The position numbers and the translations under genes are program-made. Below, one piece after another: positions 44,179 through 53,821 of a stretch of DNA of 64,000 nucleotides. The DNA comes from Cetobacterium sp. 8H (lineage in GTDB: Bacteria; Fusobacteriota; Fusobacteriia; Fusobacteriales; Fusobacteriaceae), in NCBI RefSeq assembly GCF_014250675.1, contig NZ_JACHTG010000003.1:62001-126000 (forward strand), written 5' to 3'. Positions within the stretch are counted from its first letter, which is position 1; the number at the start of each line of letters is the position of its first letter. The notes under the pieces are model-generated. The model was given only the letters and a program-made list of their open reading frames with translations, made no database searches and had not been told where the DNA came from.

Positions 44179-45690
44179 TTATATAAAAGTACTTATAACT
44201 AACATAATTATAGCGTATACTCCCATTATTCCCATCAATGGAAGAATATATTTCAGCCATTTATCAAATGTTGTTTCAGCCATTTCTAGTGTTACTAGAA
44301 TCAATCCTGTTGGTGTTATAAACGACATTAATCCTTGTCCCCAGTTATAAGCATTAATCACCACTTCTCTTGACAATCCAACACTATCAGCTAAAGGAGC
44401 CATTATAGGCATTGTTAAAACTGCCAATCCTGAAGATGACGGAATAAAGAAGCCCAAGAAAGAGAATACCAAAAGCTGAGTTATCGCAAAAACACTTCCA
44501 CTCATTCCAGATATTAAGTTAATAGAATAATGTAATAAAGTATCTGAAATAAATCCATTATCCATAACTATATTAATAGATCTTGCTAATCCTATTGTTA
44601 AAACAACTCCTACCAAATCTGCAGCTCCAGATATAAAGGTATTAACTGCATCTTTTTCTGTCAATCCCGATAAAAACATTATAATTAAAGAAACCGCTAA
44701 AAATAAAGCTGACATCTCTTCAAACCACCATCCACCTCGTGAAACTCCCCAGATCATAATTATAAATGCTAATGAAAATACCAATAATATGAGCTTTCTT
44801 CTGATAGTAAATTCAACAGTTGAGTCTTTTTCATAATTTCCTAAAAATCTTGAATGAATAGCTTTTTCATCCTCATATACCAAAGAGGCTTGTGGATTTT
44901 TGCTTACTTTTTTTACATACCAATACATATAACTTAAAGTTATTAAAAATCCAATTGATAAAACTATAATTCTATATATTAATCCTGACGTAAAACTTAT
45001 TCCTGCAGCATTTGATGCTATAACTACAGAGAAAGGGTTAACTGTTGAAAACATAGTTCCTATTGAAGACCCCATATAAATCGCAGCTATACAAGTAATT
45101 GCATCAAATCCACTCACTAAAAATATTGGCATTAAAATGGGATAAAATGCGATAGTTTCTTCTGCAAGACCAAATGTAGTTCCTCCTAATGTAGTTAAAA
45201 AGAATACTAAAGTAACTAGTAAAAACTCTTTTCCTTTAGTTTTTTTAGAAAGAGCTGCTATTCCAGCATCAAATGCTCCAACTTTATTTACTAATCCTAT
45301 TATTCCACCTAATATTAAAACAAAAATCATAATATCCACTGTATCTGTAACTCCTACAATTGGAGCTTTTAATATTTCCATTATCCCTTGAGGGTGTTGC
45401 TCTATTTGAGTATATGTTCCTGGAATTGCAATCGGTTTTTTTATTACTCCATCCTGAAATTTATCCAACTTTAAATGAATATTTAGTTTATCTAAAGTTT
45501 CTTGTGTGGCTGGTTCACTTATTACTTCATCATTATAATTTGTTATATTAAATTCATTCGTCTGGCTATCATAATCCAATCTTGAAAATTTCCCAGAGGG
45601 TACCAAATAAGTAAGACCTGATGCTAAAATTAAAATAATAAAAAGTACTGTAAATGCTGTTGGAAAACTACGTTTTTTCTTCTCTTTCAT
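44179..45690 (-). CDS. YfcC-family membrane transporter
   Basis: A 503-residue permease with about 12 hydrophobic helices of the YfcC/ArcD-like branch of the ion transporter superfamily. FPTAFTVLFIILILASGLTYLVPSG, SAISTVNPF-like GTMFSTVNPFSVVIASNAAG and FFIPSSSGLAVLTMPIMAPLADS are typical. Substrates in this family include arginine, ornithine and short peptides or dicarboxylates; not decided here. Its only strong ribosome site (GGAGGAGG at 45733-45726) is separated from the start by a hairpin. It is between glgP and pepD. Confidence 0.86.
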   Translation of the reverse strand: MKEKKKRSFPTAFTVLFIILILASGLTYLVPSGKFSRLDYDSQTNEFNITNYNDEVISEPATQETLDKLNIHLKLDKFQDGVIKKPIAIPGTYTQIEQHPQGIMEILKAPIVGVTDTVDIMIFVLILGGIIGLVNKVGAFDAGIAALSKKTKGKEFLLVTLVFFLTTLGGTTFGLAEETIAFYPILMPIFLVSGFDAITCIAAIYMGSSIGTMFSTVNPFSVVIASNAAGISFTSGLIYRIIVLSIGFLITLSYMYWYVKKVSKNPQASLVYEDEKAIHSRFLGNYEKDSTVEFTIRRKLILLVFSLAFIIMIWGVSRGGWWFEEMSALFLAVSLIIMFLSGLTEKDAVNTFISGAADLVGVVLTIGLARSINIVMDNGFISDTLLHYSINLISGMSGSVFAITQLLVFSFLGFFIPSSSGLAVLTMPIMAPLADSVGLSREVVINAYNWGQGLMSFITPTGLILVTLEMAETTFDKWLKYILPLMGIMGVYAIIMLVISTFI

Positions 45691-45733
45691 TTCATTTTTG
45701 TATATAGTTCAAATTACTCTATATACCTCCTCC
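45688..45733 (-). promoter_or_regulatory. Shine-Dalgarno, hairpin and overlapping mini-ORF at the YfcC start
   Basis: Minus strand: GGAGGAGG (45733-45726), then directly TATATAG / CTATATA (45725-45719 / 45707-45701) with an 11-nt loop, then CAAAAATGAAATG. The first ATG (45695) reads ATG AAA TGA and stops over the second ATG (45690), which starts the transporter. Confidence 0.4.
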
Positions 45734-45735
45734 TT

Positions 45736-48093
45736 TTAATCTATTTTGTGTTTTTCTACTTTCCAAATATCTTTTGCATATTCTTTTATTGTTCTATCAG
45801 ATGAAAATTTTCCTGCATTTGATATATTTATCCACGCTTTTCTTCCCCAAGATTTTTTATCTAAAAAATCATTATTTACTCTTTCTTGAGTTTTTTTATA
45901 CTCTAAAAAGTCCTCCAATACAAAATATTGATCTGGTAAATGCCATGATGTCCCTTCCAATAAAGAGCTATATAACTCTTTATATAATCCCGTTCCTTTA
46001 TCATCAAATGTTCCATCGATTAAAGAATTAACTACTCTTTTTAACCCTGGAACTTCATTGTATGGTATATATGGATTGTATCCATCTTTCTTAAGCTTTT
46101 CTATATCTTGAACTTTTAATCCAAAAATATAGTTATTCTCCATCCCAGCTTCTTCTACGATTTCAACATTAGCTCCATCTAATGTCCCCAATGTTAATGC
46201 TCCATTTAACATAAACTTCATATTCCCAGTTCCAGAAGCTTCTTTTCCAGCTGTTGATATCTGCTCAGAAATATCTGCGGCAGGAAATAGTAATTCTGCT
46301 AAAGATACATTATAATTTTCTATAAATACAACTTTTATTTGATTACCAATATCCTCATCATTATTTATCATATCTGCAACTTCATTGATAAATTTAATTA
46401 TTCCCTTAGCTATTCTATATCCTGGAGCTGCTTTTGCCCCGAAAATATATGTCACTGGATTGATTATAAAATCTGGATTTTCTTTTAACTTGTTATATAA
46501 ATCAATAATCTGAAAAACATTTAATATCTGTCTTTTATATTCATGAAGTCTTTTTATTTGAATATCAAAAATAGAGTTTGGATCTACTTTTATTCCTTTT
46601 GTTATATATATATATTCTGCTAATTGTAACTTTTTTTTATATTTTATATCTAAAAATCTCTGTATAATTTCATTGTTATCACTATACTTTTCTAATTTTT
46701 TTAATTCGGATAGATCTGTTATCCATTTCTCTCCTATTAATTCTTTTATTAGTTCTGATAGCTCAGGATTTGAATGTAACAACCATCTTCTTTGAGTTAT
46801 TCCATTCGTCTTATTTTGAAATCTATCTGGATATAGTTCATACCACTCTTTTAACTCTATTTGTTTTAAAATATCCGTATGTAAAGCTGCTACTCCATTT
46901 ATACTTGAAGATCCATATATTGCTAACCAAGCCATATGAATTAAATCATTTTGAATGATTGCCATTCGCTCTCTTTTTTCTCTATCGTCTGGATATTTTT
47001 CTTCTAATACCTCTAAAAATTGTATATGTATCCTTTGAGTAATCTCAAATATTCTTGGTACAACCTCTTTATACAAGCCTACCCACCATTTTTCTAAAGC
47101 TTCAGATAAAATTGTATGATTGGTATATGCAAATGTCTTTTGAACTATCTCCCAAGCATCCTTCCATAAAATGCCCTCAACATCACATAGAAGTCTCATA
47201 AGTTCTGGTATTGCAATAACTGGATGAGTATCATTTAACTGAATCACTACAAACTCTGAAAATTTGGAAAAATCTTTTCCGTGAATTTTTTTAAATTTTT
47301 TTAATATATCTTGCAAAGATGCAGAAACAAAAAAATATTGTTGTTTTAATCTCAATTTTTTCCCCTCATCAGTTGAATCATTAGGATACAATATCCTCGA
47401 AATATCCTCCGCTTTATTTTTTTCATAAACAGCTTTTGCATAATTTTGTTTATTAAATTCCTCTAAATTTAGGTCTTCAAAAGCTTTTGCCTCCCAAAGT
47501 CTAAGAGTGTTTATATTTTTTGTTCCATATCCAAGTATAGGCATATCATAAGGAATAGCTCTCACTTTTTGATCCGCAAATTCAACAATACATGTTTCCA
47601 TAGGCCTTTCAATAGTCCATACATCCCCATATTTCAACCATGTTTCGGGGTATTCAATTTGAAATCCATCTATAATTTTTTGTTTAAAAATACCATTTTT
47701 ATATTTAATTCCATATCCTTGTCCAGGAATATTCAATGTTGCCATGGAATCCATAAAACATGCTGCTAATCTTCCTAATCCGCCATTTCCTAGCCCCGCA
47801 TCCTCTTCAACTTCTTCAATATAGTTATAATTAAAGCCCATTTTTTTTAATTCCTCTCTAACCTCATCCTCTATTTGAAGATTCATTAGATTATTTCCCA
47901 GTGATCTGCCTATAAGAAACTCTGCCGAAAAGTAAAAAACTTGTTTTAATTCTTCATGTTCCTTTTTTGTTCTAAACCAATTTTCTGAAATTTTTTCAAT
48001 AATAATTTTACTTAAAGCTTGATAAATCTCTATATCACTAGCTTCTTTTGTATCTTTATTAAATAAAACTTTCAACTTCTTTTCAACTAACAT
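45736..48093 (-). CDS. glgP: Glycogen/maltodextrin phosphorylase
   Basis: Releases glucose-1-phosphate from alpha-1,4-glucans, 785 residues, GT35 family. DAGLGNGGLGRLAACFMDS, VIQLNDTHPVIAIPELMR, QIKRLHEYKRQILN and the PLP-lysine signature EASGTGNMKFMLNGALTLG are all present. ATG follows AGGAGGAG. Its divergent neighbour malQ supplies or trims the dextrins it degrades. Confidence 0.95.
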   Translation of the reverse strand: MLVEKKLKVLFNKDTKEASDIEIYQALSKIIIEKISENWFRTKKEHEELKQVFYFSAEFLIGRSLGNNLMNLQIEDEVREELKKMGFNYNYIEEVEEDAGLGNGGLGRLAACFMDSMATLNIPGQGYGIKYKNGIFKQKIIDGFQIEYPETWLKYGDVWTIERPMETCIVEFADQKVRAIPYDMPILGYGTKNINTLRLWEAKAFEDLNLEEFNKQNYAKAVYEKNKAEDISRILYPNDSTDEGKKLRLKQQYFFVSASLQDILKKFKKIHGKDFSKFSEFVVIQLNDTHPVIAIPELMRLLCDVEGILWKDAWEIVQKTFAYTNHTILSEALEKWWVGLYKEVVPRIFEITQRIHIQFLEVLEEKYPDDREKRERMAIIQNDLIHMAWLAIYGSSSINGVAALHTDILKQIELKEWYELYPDRFQNKTNGITQRRWLLHSNPELSELIKELIGEKWITDLSELKKLEKYSDNNEIIQRFLDIKYKKKLQLAEYIYITKGIKVDPNSIFDIQIKRLHEYKRQILNVFQIIDLYNKLKENPDFIINPVTYIFGAKAAPGYRIAKGIIKFINEVADMINNDEDIGNQIKVVFIENYNVSLAELLFPAADISEQISTAGKEASGTGNMKFMLNGALTLGTLDGANVEIVEEAGMENNYIFGLKVQDIEKLKKDGYNPYIPYNEVPGLKRVVNSLIDGTFDDKGTGLYKELYSSLLEGTSWHLPDQYFVLEDFLEYKKTQERVNNDFLDKKSWGRKAWINISNAGKFSSDRTIKEYAKDIWKVEKHKID

Positions 48094-48269
48094 TTTGAGT
48101 CTCCTCCTTAAATATAGATAAATTTTTGTTAATATTTATATATATTTATCAACGTTTACTACTTACTTCAACTTTTCTTAATTCCTTTTTTCAATTTTTT
48201 CAAGGATTTAAACAGTCAAATCAGTAAAGCCATTTGTAACTAAATCTTAATAAAAAGTGAGGTCATTCT

Positions 48270-49769
48270 ATGATAGAAAGATCAAGTGGCATACTTATGC
48301 ATATAACTTCATTACCTGGAAAATATGGTATTGGAGATTTTGGAAAAGAAGCTTTTAGTTTTATAGATTTTTTAAAACAATCCAAGCAAAAATATTGGCA
48401 AATTCTTCCCTTAGGAGTAACTGGTTATGGTGACTCACCTTATCAATGCTTTTCTGCATTTGCTGGTAATCCATATTTTCTAGATTTAGATTATTTTATC
48501 GAAAATGGACTTTTAGAACTAAGTGATTTAGAAGCCTTTAAAATTTTAAATCAAGAAAAAATTGAATATGATAAACTTTATATTGAAAAATATCGAGTTT
48601 TAAGAATTGCTTACAACCGTTTCAAACAAATTGGAAATTTGAAGGAATTAGAAATTTATAAAAATAAAAATATTGATTGGATTGACAATTATGCCCTTTA
48701 TATGGCCATAAAAACTAATTTTAATGGAATTTCTTGGATTGATTGGCCTTTAAAATATCGAATAAAAGATAAAATTACTATAAAAACTGCTAAAATTAAA
48801 TTTCAAGATGATATTTTATACCATATATTTTTACAGTATTTCTTTTCTAAACAATGGAAAAGACTTAAAAAATATGCAAATGAAAATGGAATAAAAATTA
48901 TTGGGGATATTCCTATATTTGTTGCCACTGATAGTGCTGATACATGGGAAAGTCCTAAAATGTTTCAATTTGATAAAAAAAATAAACCAAGAAGAGTAGC
49001 TGGATGTCCTCCAGATGCTTTTAGTGATAATGGACAACTTTGGGGAAATGTACTCTATAATTGGAAAATTTTAAAAAAAGATAACTATAATTGGTGGATA
49101 AAAAGAGTTAAAAGTTGTTTTACTCTTTATGATGTGGTTAGAATTGATCATTTTAGAGGATTTGAATCATATTGGTCTATTCCTTTTACAAATAAAACCG
49201 CTAGACAAGGGAAATGGGAGAAAGGTCCTGGTATTGATTTATTTAATAATATCAAAAGGAAATTAGGAAATCTTGATATCATTGCAGAAGATCTCGGATT
49301 TTTAACTCCAAAAGTTCATAAACTTCTTAAAATTTCTGGATACCCTGGAATGAAAATATTAGAATTTGCATTCAATTCAAAAGAAGATAGTGACTATCTT
49401 CCACACAAATATAAAAAAAATAGTGTCGCATATACGGGAACTCATGATAATCAAACTGTTACCGGATGGTACAACGCTCTAAATATAGATGATAAAATAT
49501 TCTGTGATCAATATATCAATGAGTACTTAAAATCTATTAATTCAAATTTAAACCAAGAAATAAATTGGAAGTTGATAGAAATTTTATGGGCTTCAAATTC
49601 CAATTTGGTTTTAGCACCACTACAAGATTTTTTAGGACTAGACGATCATTCTAGAATGAATACTCCTTCAACTCTTGGTAAGAATTGGGAATGGCGAATT
49701 AAAAAAGACACTCTCACAGATGAACTCGCAACAAAAATAAGCCTATTAACTATAAAATACAAAAGATAA
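48270..49769 (+). CDS. malQ: 4-alpha-glucanotransferase (amylomaltase)
   Basis: GH77 enzyme of 499 residues that transfers alpha-1,4-glucan segments. N-terminal SLPGKYGIGDFGKEAFSFID and YGDSPYQCFSAFAGNPYFLD; catalytic nucleophile Asp in VVRIDHFRGFESYW; acid/base Glu in IIAEDLGFLT; third Asp in YTGTHDNQTV. Divergent from glgP across a 176-bp gap, the two forming a maltodextrin/glycogen breakdown pair. Confidence 0.95.
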   Translation: MIERSSGILMHITSLPGKYGIGDFGKEAFSFIDFLKQSKQKYWQILPLGVTGYGDSPYQCFSAFAGNPYFLDLDYFIENGLLELSDLEAFKILNQEKIEYDKLYIEKYRVLRIAYNRFKQIGNLKELEIYKNKNIDWIDNYALYMAIKTNFNGISWIDWPLKYRIKDKITIKTAKIKFQDDILYHIFLQYFFSKQWKRLKKYANENGIKIIGDIPIFVATDSADTWESPKMFQFDKKNKPRRVAGCPPDAFSDNGQLWGNVLYNWKILKKDNYNWWIKRVKSCFTLYDVVRIDHFRGFESYWSIPFTNKTARQGKWEKGPGIDLFNNIKRKLGNLDIIAEDLGFLTPKVHKLLKISGYPGMKILEFAFNSKEDSDYLPHKYKKNSVAYTGTHDNQTVTGWYNALNIDDKIFCDQYINEYLKSINSNLNQEINWKLIEILWASNSNLVLAPLQDFLGLDDHSRMNTPSTLGKNWEWRIKKDTLTDELATKISLLTIKYKR

Positions 49770-49866
49770 TCTAACAAATGCTTAAATCAATTACCAAATC
49801 TATTATTAACATTATAAGTAATGCAACATAACGACTAAAGATTTTTTTTAGAATTCCTATATGAGA

Positions 49867-49906
49867 TACCTCAATAAATTCATTTTTTATTGAGGTACCT
49901 TTTTTA
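49867..49906 (+). terminator. Terminator after malQ
   Basis: A 12-bp stem TACCTCAATAAA / TTTATTGAGGTA followed by CC and seven T. Confidence 0.85.
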
Positions 49907-49909
49907 TTA

Positions 49910-50566
49910 CTACTTTTCAGAATACTCTAGCTCATCAAGTTGCGCACAAGCTTTTTCATACTCTTCTTGACTTTCTTGAACTTTTTTCTCTTTATGTGGA
50001 AATATTTTATCAAATTCATCAACTTCTTCAGGACTAACTTCAAAGCAATCACTAAATTCTGCATATCCTAAAATTCCATCTAAAGCATCTTCATAAAGAG
50101 GTAAAACTAGAAGCCCAGTATAATAATTCATATCAGGCATAGATATTCCATACTTCTTTCCACCTAAAAACCCATATGGTTTATAGTGATATGGATATCC
50201 TAAAGTCGTAATTATAGAATATCCCAATTTTTTAGCTTCGTCTATTGAATAAGTTATCAGTTTTCTTCCAAAACCTTTTCTATGATACTCTGGAGAGATA
50301 AAAACTGGACCAAAAGATATTGTTTTATATTCCTTTTTATTTTTTCCAATAATTTTAGAATGAGTATAAAAAATAGCTCCTTCAATTTTACCATCAATCT
50401 CTATTACAAAAGTTAACTCTTTTATAATATCTTTATGTTCACGCATTTTATGAATAACATAGTGTTCATGAGCTCCTGGAAAATATAAATTCCAAAACGC
50501 ATCTCTCGCAATTTCTTCAACTCTTCTATAATCTTTTTGTTCTTCATTTCTAATTAATATATTCAT
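49910..50566 (-). CDS. GNAT N-acetyltransferase (YhbS-like)
   Basis: A 218-residue acetyltransferase. Acetyl-CoA loop in FGPVFISPEYHRKGFGRKLITYSI (R-K-G-F-G-R-K), then TTLGYPYHYKPYGFLGGKKYGI, the YhbS-type substrate region, and an acidic C-terminal tail (ESQEEYEKACAQLDELEY). Substrate unknown. Single gene, ATG with weak GGAGATG context. Confidence 0.82.
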   Translation of the reverse strand: MNILIRNEEQKDYRRVEEIARDAFWNLYFPGAHEHYVIHKMREHKDIIKELTFVIEIDGKIEGAIFYTHSKIIGKNKKEYKTISFGPVFISPEYHRKGFGRKLITYSIDEAKKLGYSIITTLGYPYHYKPYGFLGGKKYGISMPDMNYYTGLLVLPLYEDALDGILGYAEFSDCFEVSPEEVDEFDKIFPHKEKKVQESQEEYEKACAQLDELEYSEK

Positions 50567-50685
50567 AACATCTCCTATTATTTTCTTTTTTGTTTATCTT
50601 TTATATATATTTTTAAAAATTTTTGACTTAATTTTTCATTAATAATATATTATCATACAAAATAGTATTATTCATTAAAATAATT

Positions 50686-51834
50686 TTACAAGTTTAGGAT
50701 GGAAATCGCTTTTAAAACAACTCTATAATATTTCTCTAAATCTTCTTCAGTTAGATAAGGAATTATACTTTCAACAATATATTTTTTTGAAACTCCAAGG
50801 CTAAGAACAGCTCCTGTTTTTTTTACTAGCCCTACTCCACCAATATCATCATGAATATGATTTGACATAAAAGTTACACCACCACAATCTTGGCTAATTA
50901 AGATTGCTAATTCTGCAACAATTTCAACTTTTTTTTCTGAAGAATTGGTTAAAGATAATTGATTTCCCAATTTTTCAATTTTTTGTCCTATTTCAATAGT
51001 TTTTAGTTTAAGAGAATCAGCTTTTCTTTTCATACTTCCTGAATCATAATATAAAGCTGGATAACCTAAGATATCACAAGCCTTAATTAAGGCCTTCACA
51101 ACATTTAGATTATCATCTTCTTCATCTCCTCTTATAATAAAAGTTTCTGTATTTAAATTTCCTAAAGCATTGTTAAAAAATTTAGATTCTAAAACAATGG
51201 TTGGAATTGTATCTAATCTAAAGTTTTCAACAATAGTTTTTTTAGAAAAATAATTAGAATTACCTTCTAAATCCTCATTGGGACCAATGCCACCTAAAGT
51301 GCAATTAACTGTGGCTAAAAATGATACTGGAATATCTTCTATATCTAGAACACTCCCTAAAATATATCCATAATTGTCTCCAACATCTTCCTTTGTTATT
51401 TTAAAATTATTAGGGAAATTTTTATAAAAACCATCTAGAGCGGCATTAGAAATTGCTGATTGCAAGGCTACAGGAACCTCTAAAACTCCTTGCCCATAAA
51501 TTCTACCAAACTCTTCTAGAATAATAGTATGTGTCATTAATGCTTCTTTCCCAATTATTTTTTTTATAATTTTTTTTTCAAATGGAGTTATTCCCCTTCG
51601 TGAAATACCATAACCCATACCTCCATTTTTTAAGTTTACTACAATTTTATTTTCATCAAAAGTTATATCGGATATTTCTAAAGATAATCCTGTGGCTTTT
51701 TGAAAAAAATATAATACAACTGCTAAACCAACTGAGTCATCTTGTACTTGCCCATTAACACTATGACAATGTCCACATCCTACATGACCAGCTACTCCAA
51801 TTAAACCACATTTTTTTCTACTAAAACTAATCAT
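50686..51834 (-). CDS. Unknown protein with an N-terminal CXXCH motif, divergent from the MurNAc operon
   Basis: A 382-residue protein I do not recognise. The N-terminus reads GLIGVAGHVGCGHCHS, which includes a formal CXXCH (CGHCH, about 20-24) plus another His and Cys nearby. There is no signal peptide, so covalent heme attachment is unlikely; a metal or iron-sulfur site is more plausible. Further conserved-looking stretches are NGGMGYGISRRGITP, TVNCTLGGIGPNEDLEGN, SQDCGGVTFMSNHIHDDIGG (Cys plus three His) and PALYYDSGSMKRKAD. It may be a metal-dependent enzyme. It is divergent from murR-like/murQ/murP-like genes over a 220-bp gap, which may be a functional hint. Confidence 0.8.
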   Translation of the reverse strand: MISFSRKKCGLIGVAGHVGCGHCHSVNGQVQDDSVGLAVVLYFFQKATGLSLEISDITFDENKIVVNLKNGGMGYGISRRGITPFEKKIIKKIIGKEALMTHTIILEEFGRIYGQGVLEVPVALQSAISNAALDGFYKNFPNNFKITKEDVGDNYGYILGSVLDIEDIPVSFLATVNCTLGGIGPNEDLEGNSNYFSKKTIVENFRLDTIPTIVLESKFFNNALGNLNTETFIIRGDEEDDNLNVVKALIKACDILGYPALYYDSGSMKRKADSLKLKTIEIGQKIEKLGNQLSLTNSSEKKVEIVAELAILISQDCGGVTFMSNHIHDDIGGVGLVKKTGAVLSLGVSKKYIVESIIPYLTEEDLEKYYRVVLKAISILNL

Positions 51835-52006
51835 CTAAAAACTCCTTAATTGTTATATTTATAATGAGATTATTATATCATATTTGCAAAGATATTTATG
51901 TGAAAATTGATTTTCTTTTGAATCCGAAAATTATTCACCTATGATTCTCATAATAATTAAGAATAATTTATTCCAATTTATTGTGAAAAATAAAAATAAA
52001 AAATTC

Positions 52007-52035
52007 TTGATTTTCCTAAAGAAATATTATATTAT
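52007..52035 (+). promoter_or_regulatory. Promoter of the murR-like/murQ/murP-like operon
   Basis: TTGATT (52007-52012), 17 nt, TATTAT (52030-52035). Upstream lie a small palindrome GAATAATTTATTC (51961-51973) and the related GAAAATTATTC (51928-51938), possible regulator sites. Confidence 0.55.
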
Positions 52036-52054
52036 ATTTTATAAAGGAGATGTT

Positions 52055-52900
52055 ATGATCGAAAAAAGAATAGAAAGTTTATTTAAAAGTCTATCTAGTA
52101 ATGAAAAAATGATAGCAGAATATATAATTAAAAATAAAAATAAAATAGGTGAAATAACTTCAACTAAATTAGCAGAAGAAATTGGTGTTGGACAATCATC
52201 AGTAATAAAATTTATAAAAAAAATAGGTTTTGTAGGTTACGTTGCATTCAAATTGCAACTAGAAAGAGACTTAGAAAACGAAAAAAAAGTGGAAAAAAAT
52301 AAAATCCACAGTGACATCTGCTTAGAAGATACATTAAAAGAGCTGACTCAGAAGACGCTATTAGAAACTGTTCAAGCCTTAGAAGATACAATTGGAATGA
52401 TAGATTATAAAAATTTTGAAACAATTATTGAAAAAATAAAAATGAGTGAGCAAATTTTAATAATTGGTTCAGGAATGTCTTCAATCGTAGCAAGAGATTT
52501 AGAATTAAAGTTGATGAAAATTAAAAAAAATTCGATGCATTATGATAGTAAACAGATGCAGCTTATGAAATTGGCAACAATGAATGAAAAAGATTTGGTA
52601 ATAGCTATTTCACACAGAGGAGAAACACAAGAAGTCATAGATGTGATAAAAGAAGCAAAAAAGATAAACATTGAAATCATATCTATAACATCTGTAGGAA
52701 AAAATACAGTTTCAACATTGAGTGATTATAATTTAGGTGTTGTATCAAAAGAGGGAGTATTTAGAAGTTCAGCAATATCTTCTAGAATGGCTCAAATGAT
52801 ATTATTAGATAGCATTTTCTTAAGATTGGTACAAAAAGATTATAAAAGAATAAAAAACTATATAGATAAAAGTAAAAAAATAGTAGGATGGGTGAAATAG
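52055..52900 (+). CDS. RpiR/MurR-family transcriptional regulator
   Basis: A 281-residue regulator with an N-terminal RpiR helix-turn-helix (TSTKLAEEIGVGQSSVIKFIKKIGFVGYVAFK) and a C-terminal SIS sugar-phosphate domain (ILIIGSGMSSIVARDLELKL, AISHRGETQEVIDVIKEAK). The frame is open further upstream, but ATG 52055 follows AAAGGAG and matches the family. Placed directly before murQ, so it is the likely MurNAc-6-phosphate-responsive regulator. Confidence 0.9.
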   Translation: MIEKRIESLFKSLSSNEKMIAEYIIKNKNKIGEITSTKLAEEIGVGQSSVIKFIKKIGFVGYVAFKLQLERDLENEKKVEKNKIHSDICLEDTLKELTQKTLLETVQALEDTIGMIDYKNFETIIEKIKMSEQILIIGSGMSSIVARDLELKLMKIKKNSMHYDSKQMQLMKLATMNEKDLVIAISHRGETQEVIDVIKEAKKINIEIISITSVGKNTVSTLSDYNLGVVSKEGVFRSSAISSRMAQMILLDSIFLRLVQKDYKRIKNYIDKSKKIVGWVK

Positions 52901-52903
52901 TAA

Positions 52904-53800
52904 GTGGAAAAAATATTAGAAGGAAAAGCAACAGAAACAAGAAATTTAAAGAGTATAAATATGGATACAATGAGCATAAAGCAGGTCTTAGAACTAATAA
53001 ATGAAGAGGATAAAAAAGTTCCGCAAAGTGTTCAAGAGGTTATTCCAGAGATCGAAAAAGCTGTTCAATTTATAATAGAAACTTTTAATAATAACGGAAG
53101 ATTAATTTATATGGGAGCAGGAACAAGTGGAAGATTAGGAGTTTTAGATGCAGTTGAATGCCCACCAACATTTGGAGTAGATAAAACAAAAGTTGTGGGT
53201 CTTATAGCTGGTGGAGAAAAGGCCTTTGTAGAAGCTCAAGAAGGAGCAGAGGATTCAAAAGAGTTAGCCATAGAAGAGCTTAAAAATATCAAATTAAATT
53301 CAAATGATATTGTATGTGCAATAGCAGCTTCAGGCAGAACACCTTATGCAATTGGGGGATTAGAGCACGCAAAATCTCTAGGGTGTAAAACAATAGCTAT
53401 AGCTTGCAACAAAGGAAGCAAAATAGGAGAGATCGCTGATGTCGCTATTGAGGTTGAAGTTGGACCAGAGGTTTTAACAGGATCGACTAGAATGAAAGCT
53501 GGAACAGCACAAAAGCTAATATTAAATATGATTAGTACCGTTTCTATGACAGGAATTGGAAAGGTTTATGAAAATTTAATGGTCGATTTAAAAATTACAA
53601 ATATAAAATTGCAAGAAAGAGCTAAAAATAACATTATGCAGATAACAGAATGTTCATATGAAGTTGCTCAAGAAGCTTTAAAAGCATCAGATAATAAAGT
53701 TAAAGTTGCAATTGTGATGGTACTTTTAGGTTGTAATCAGAAAGAAGCACTAGAAAAATTAGATGCCTCAAAAGGATTTATAAGAGAAGCTATAAAATAA
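52904..53800 (+). CDS. murQ: N-acetylmuramic acid 6-phosphate etherase
   Basis: Splits MurNAc-6-phosphate to GlcNAc-6-phosphate and D-lactate during cell-wall sugar recycling or scavenging. It is 298 residues. GAGTSGRLGVLDAVECPPTFG, AGGEKAFVEAQEGAED, IAASGRTPYAIGGLEHA and EVLTGSTRMKAGTAQKLILNMIST are signature segments. Start is GTG 52904, with GGGTG about 9 nt upstream. It lies between its regulator and the PTS permease. Confidence 0.95.
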   Translation: MEKILEGKATETRNLKSINMDTMSIKQVLELINEEDKKVPQSVQEVIPEIEKAVQFIIETFNNNGRLIYMGAGTSGRLGVLDAVECPPTFGVDKTKVVGLIAGGEKAFVEAQEGAEDSKELAIEELKNIKLNSNDIVCAIAASGRTPYAIGGLEHAKSLGCKTIAIACNKGSKIGEIADVAIEVEVGPEVLTGSTRMKAGTAQKLILNMISTVSMTGIGKVYENLMVDLKITNIKLQERAKNNIMQITECSYEVAQEALKASDNKVKVAIVMVLLGCNQKEALEKLDASKGFIREAIK

Positions 53801-53821
53801 CAGAATAGGGGAGTGTGTGTT

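Noticed and set aside
50686-51834. CXXCH motif read as a c-type cytochrome
   Set aside because: There is no signal peptide and only a single CXXCH inside a Cys/His-rich stretch; covalent heme attachment takes place outside the cytoplasm.
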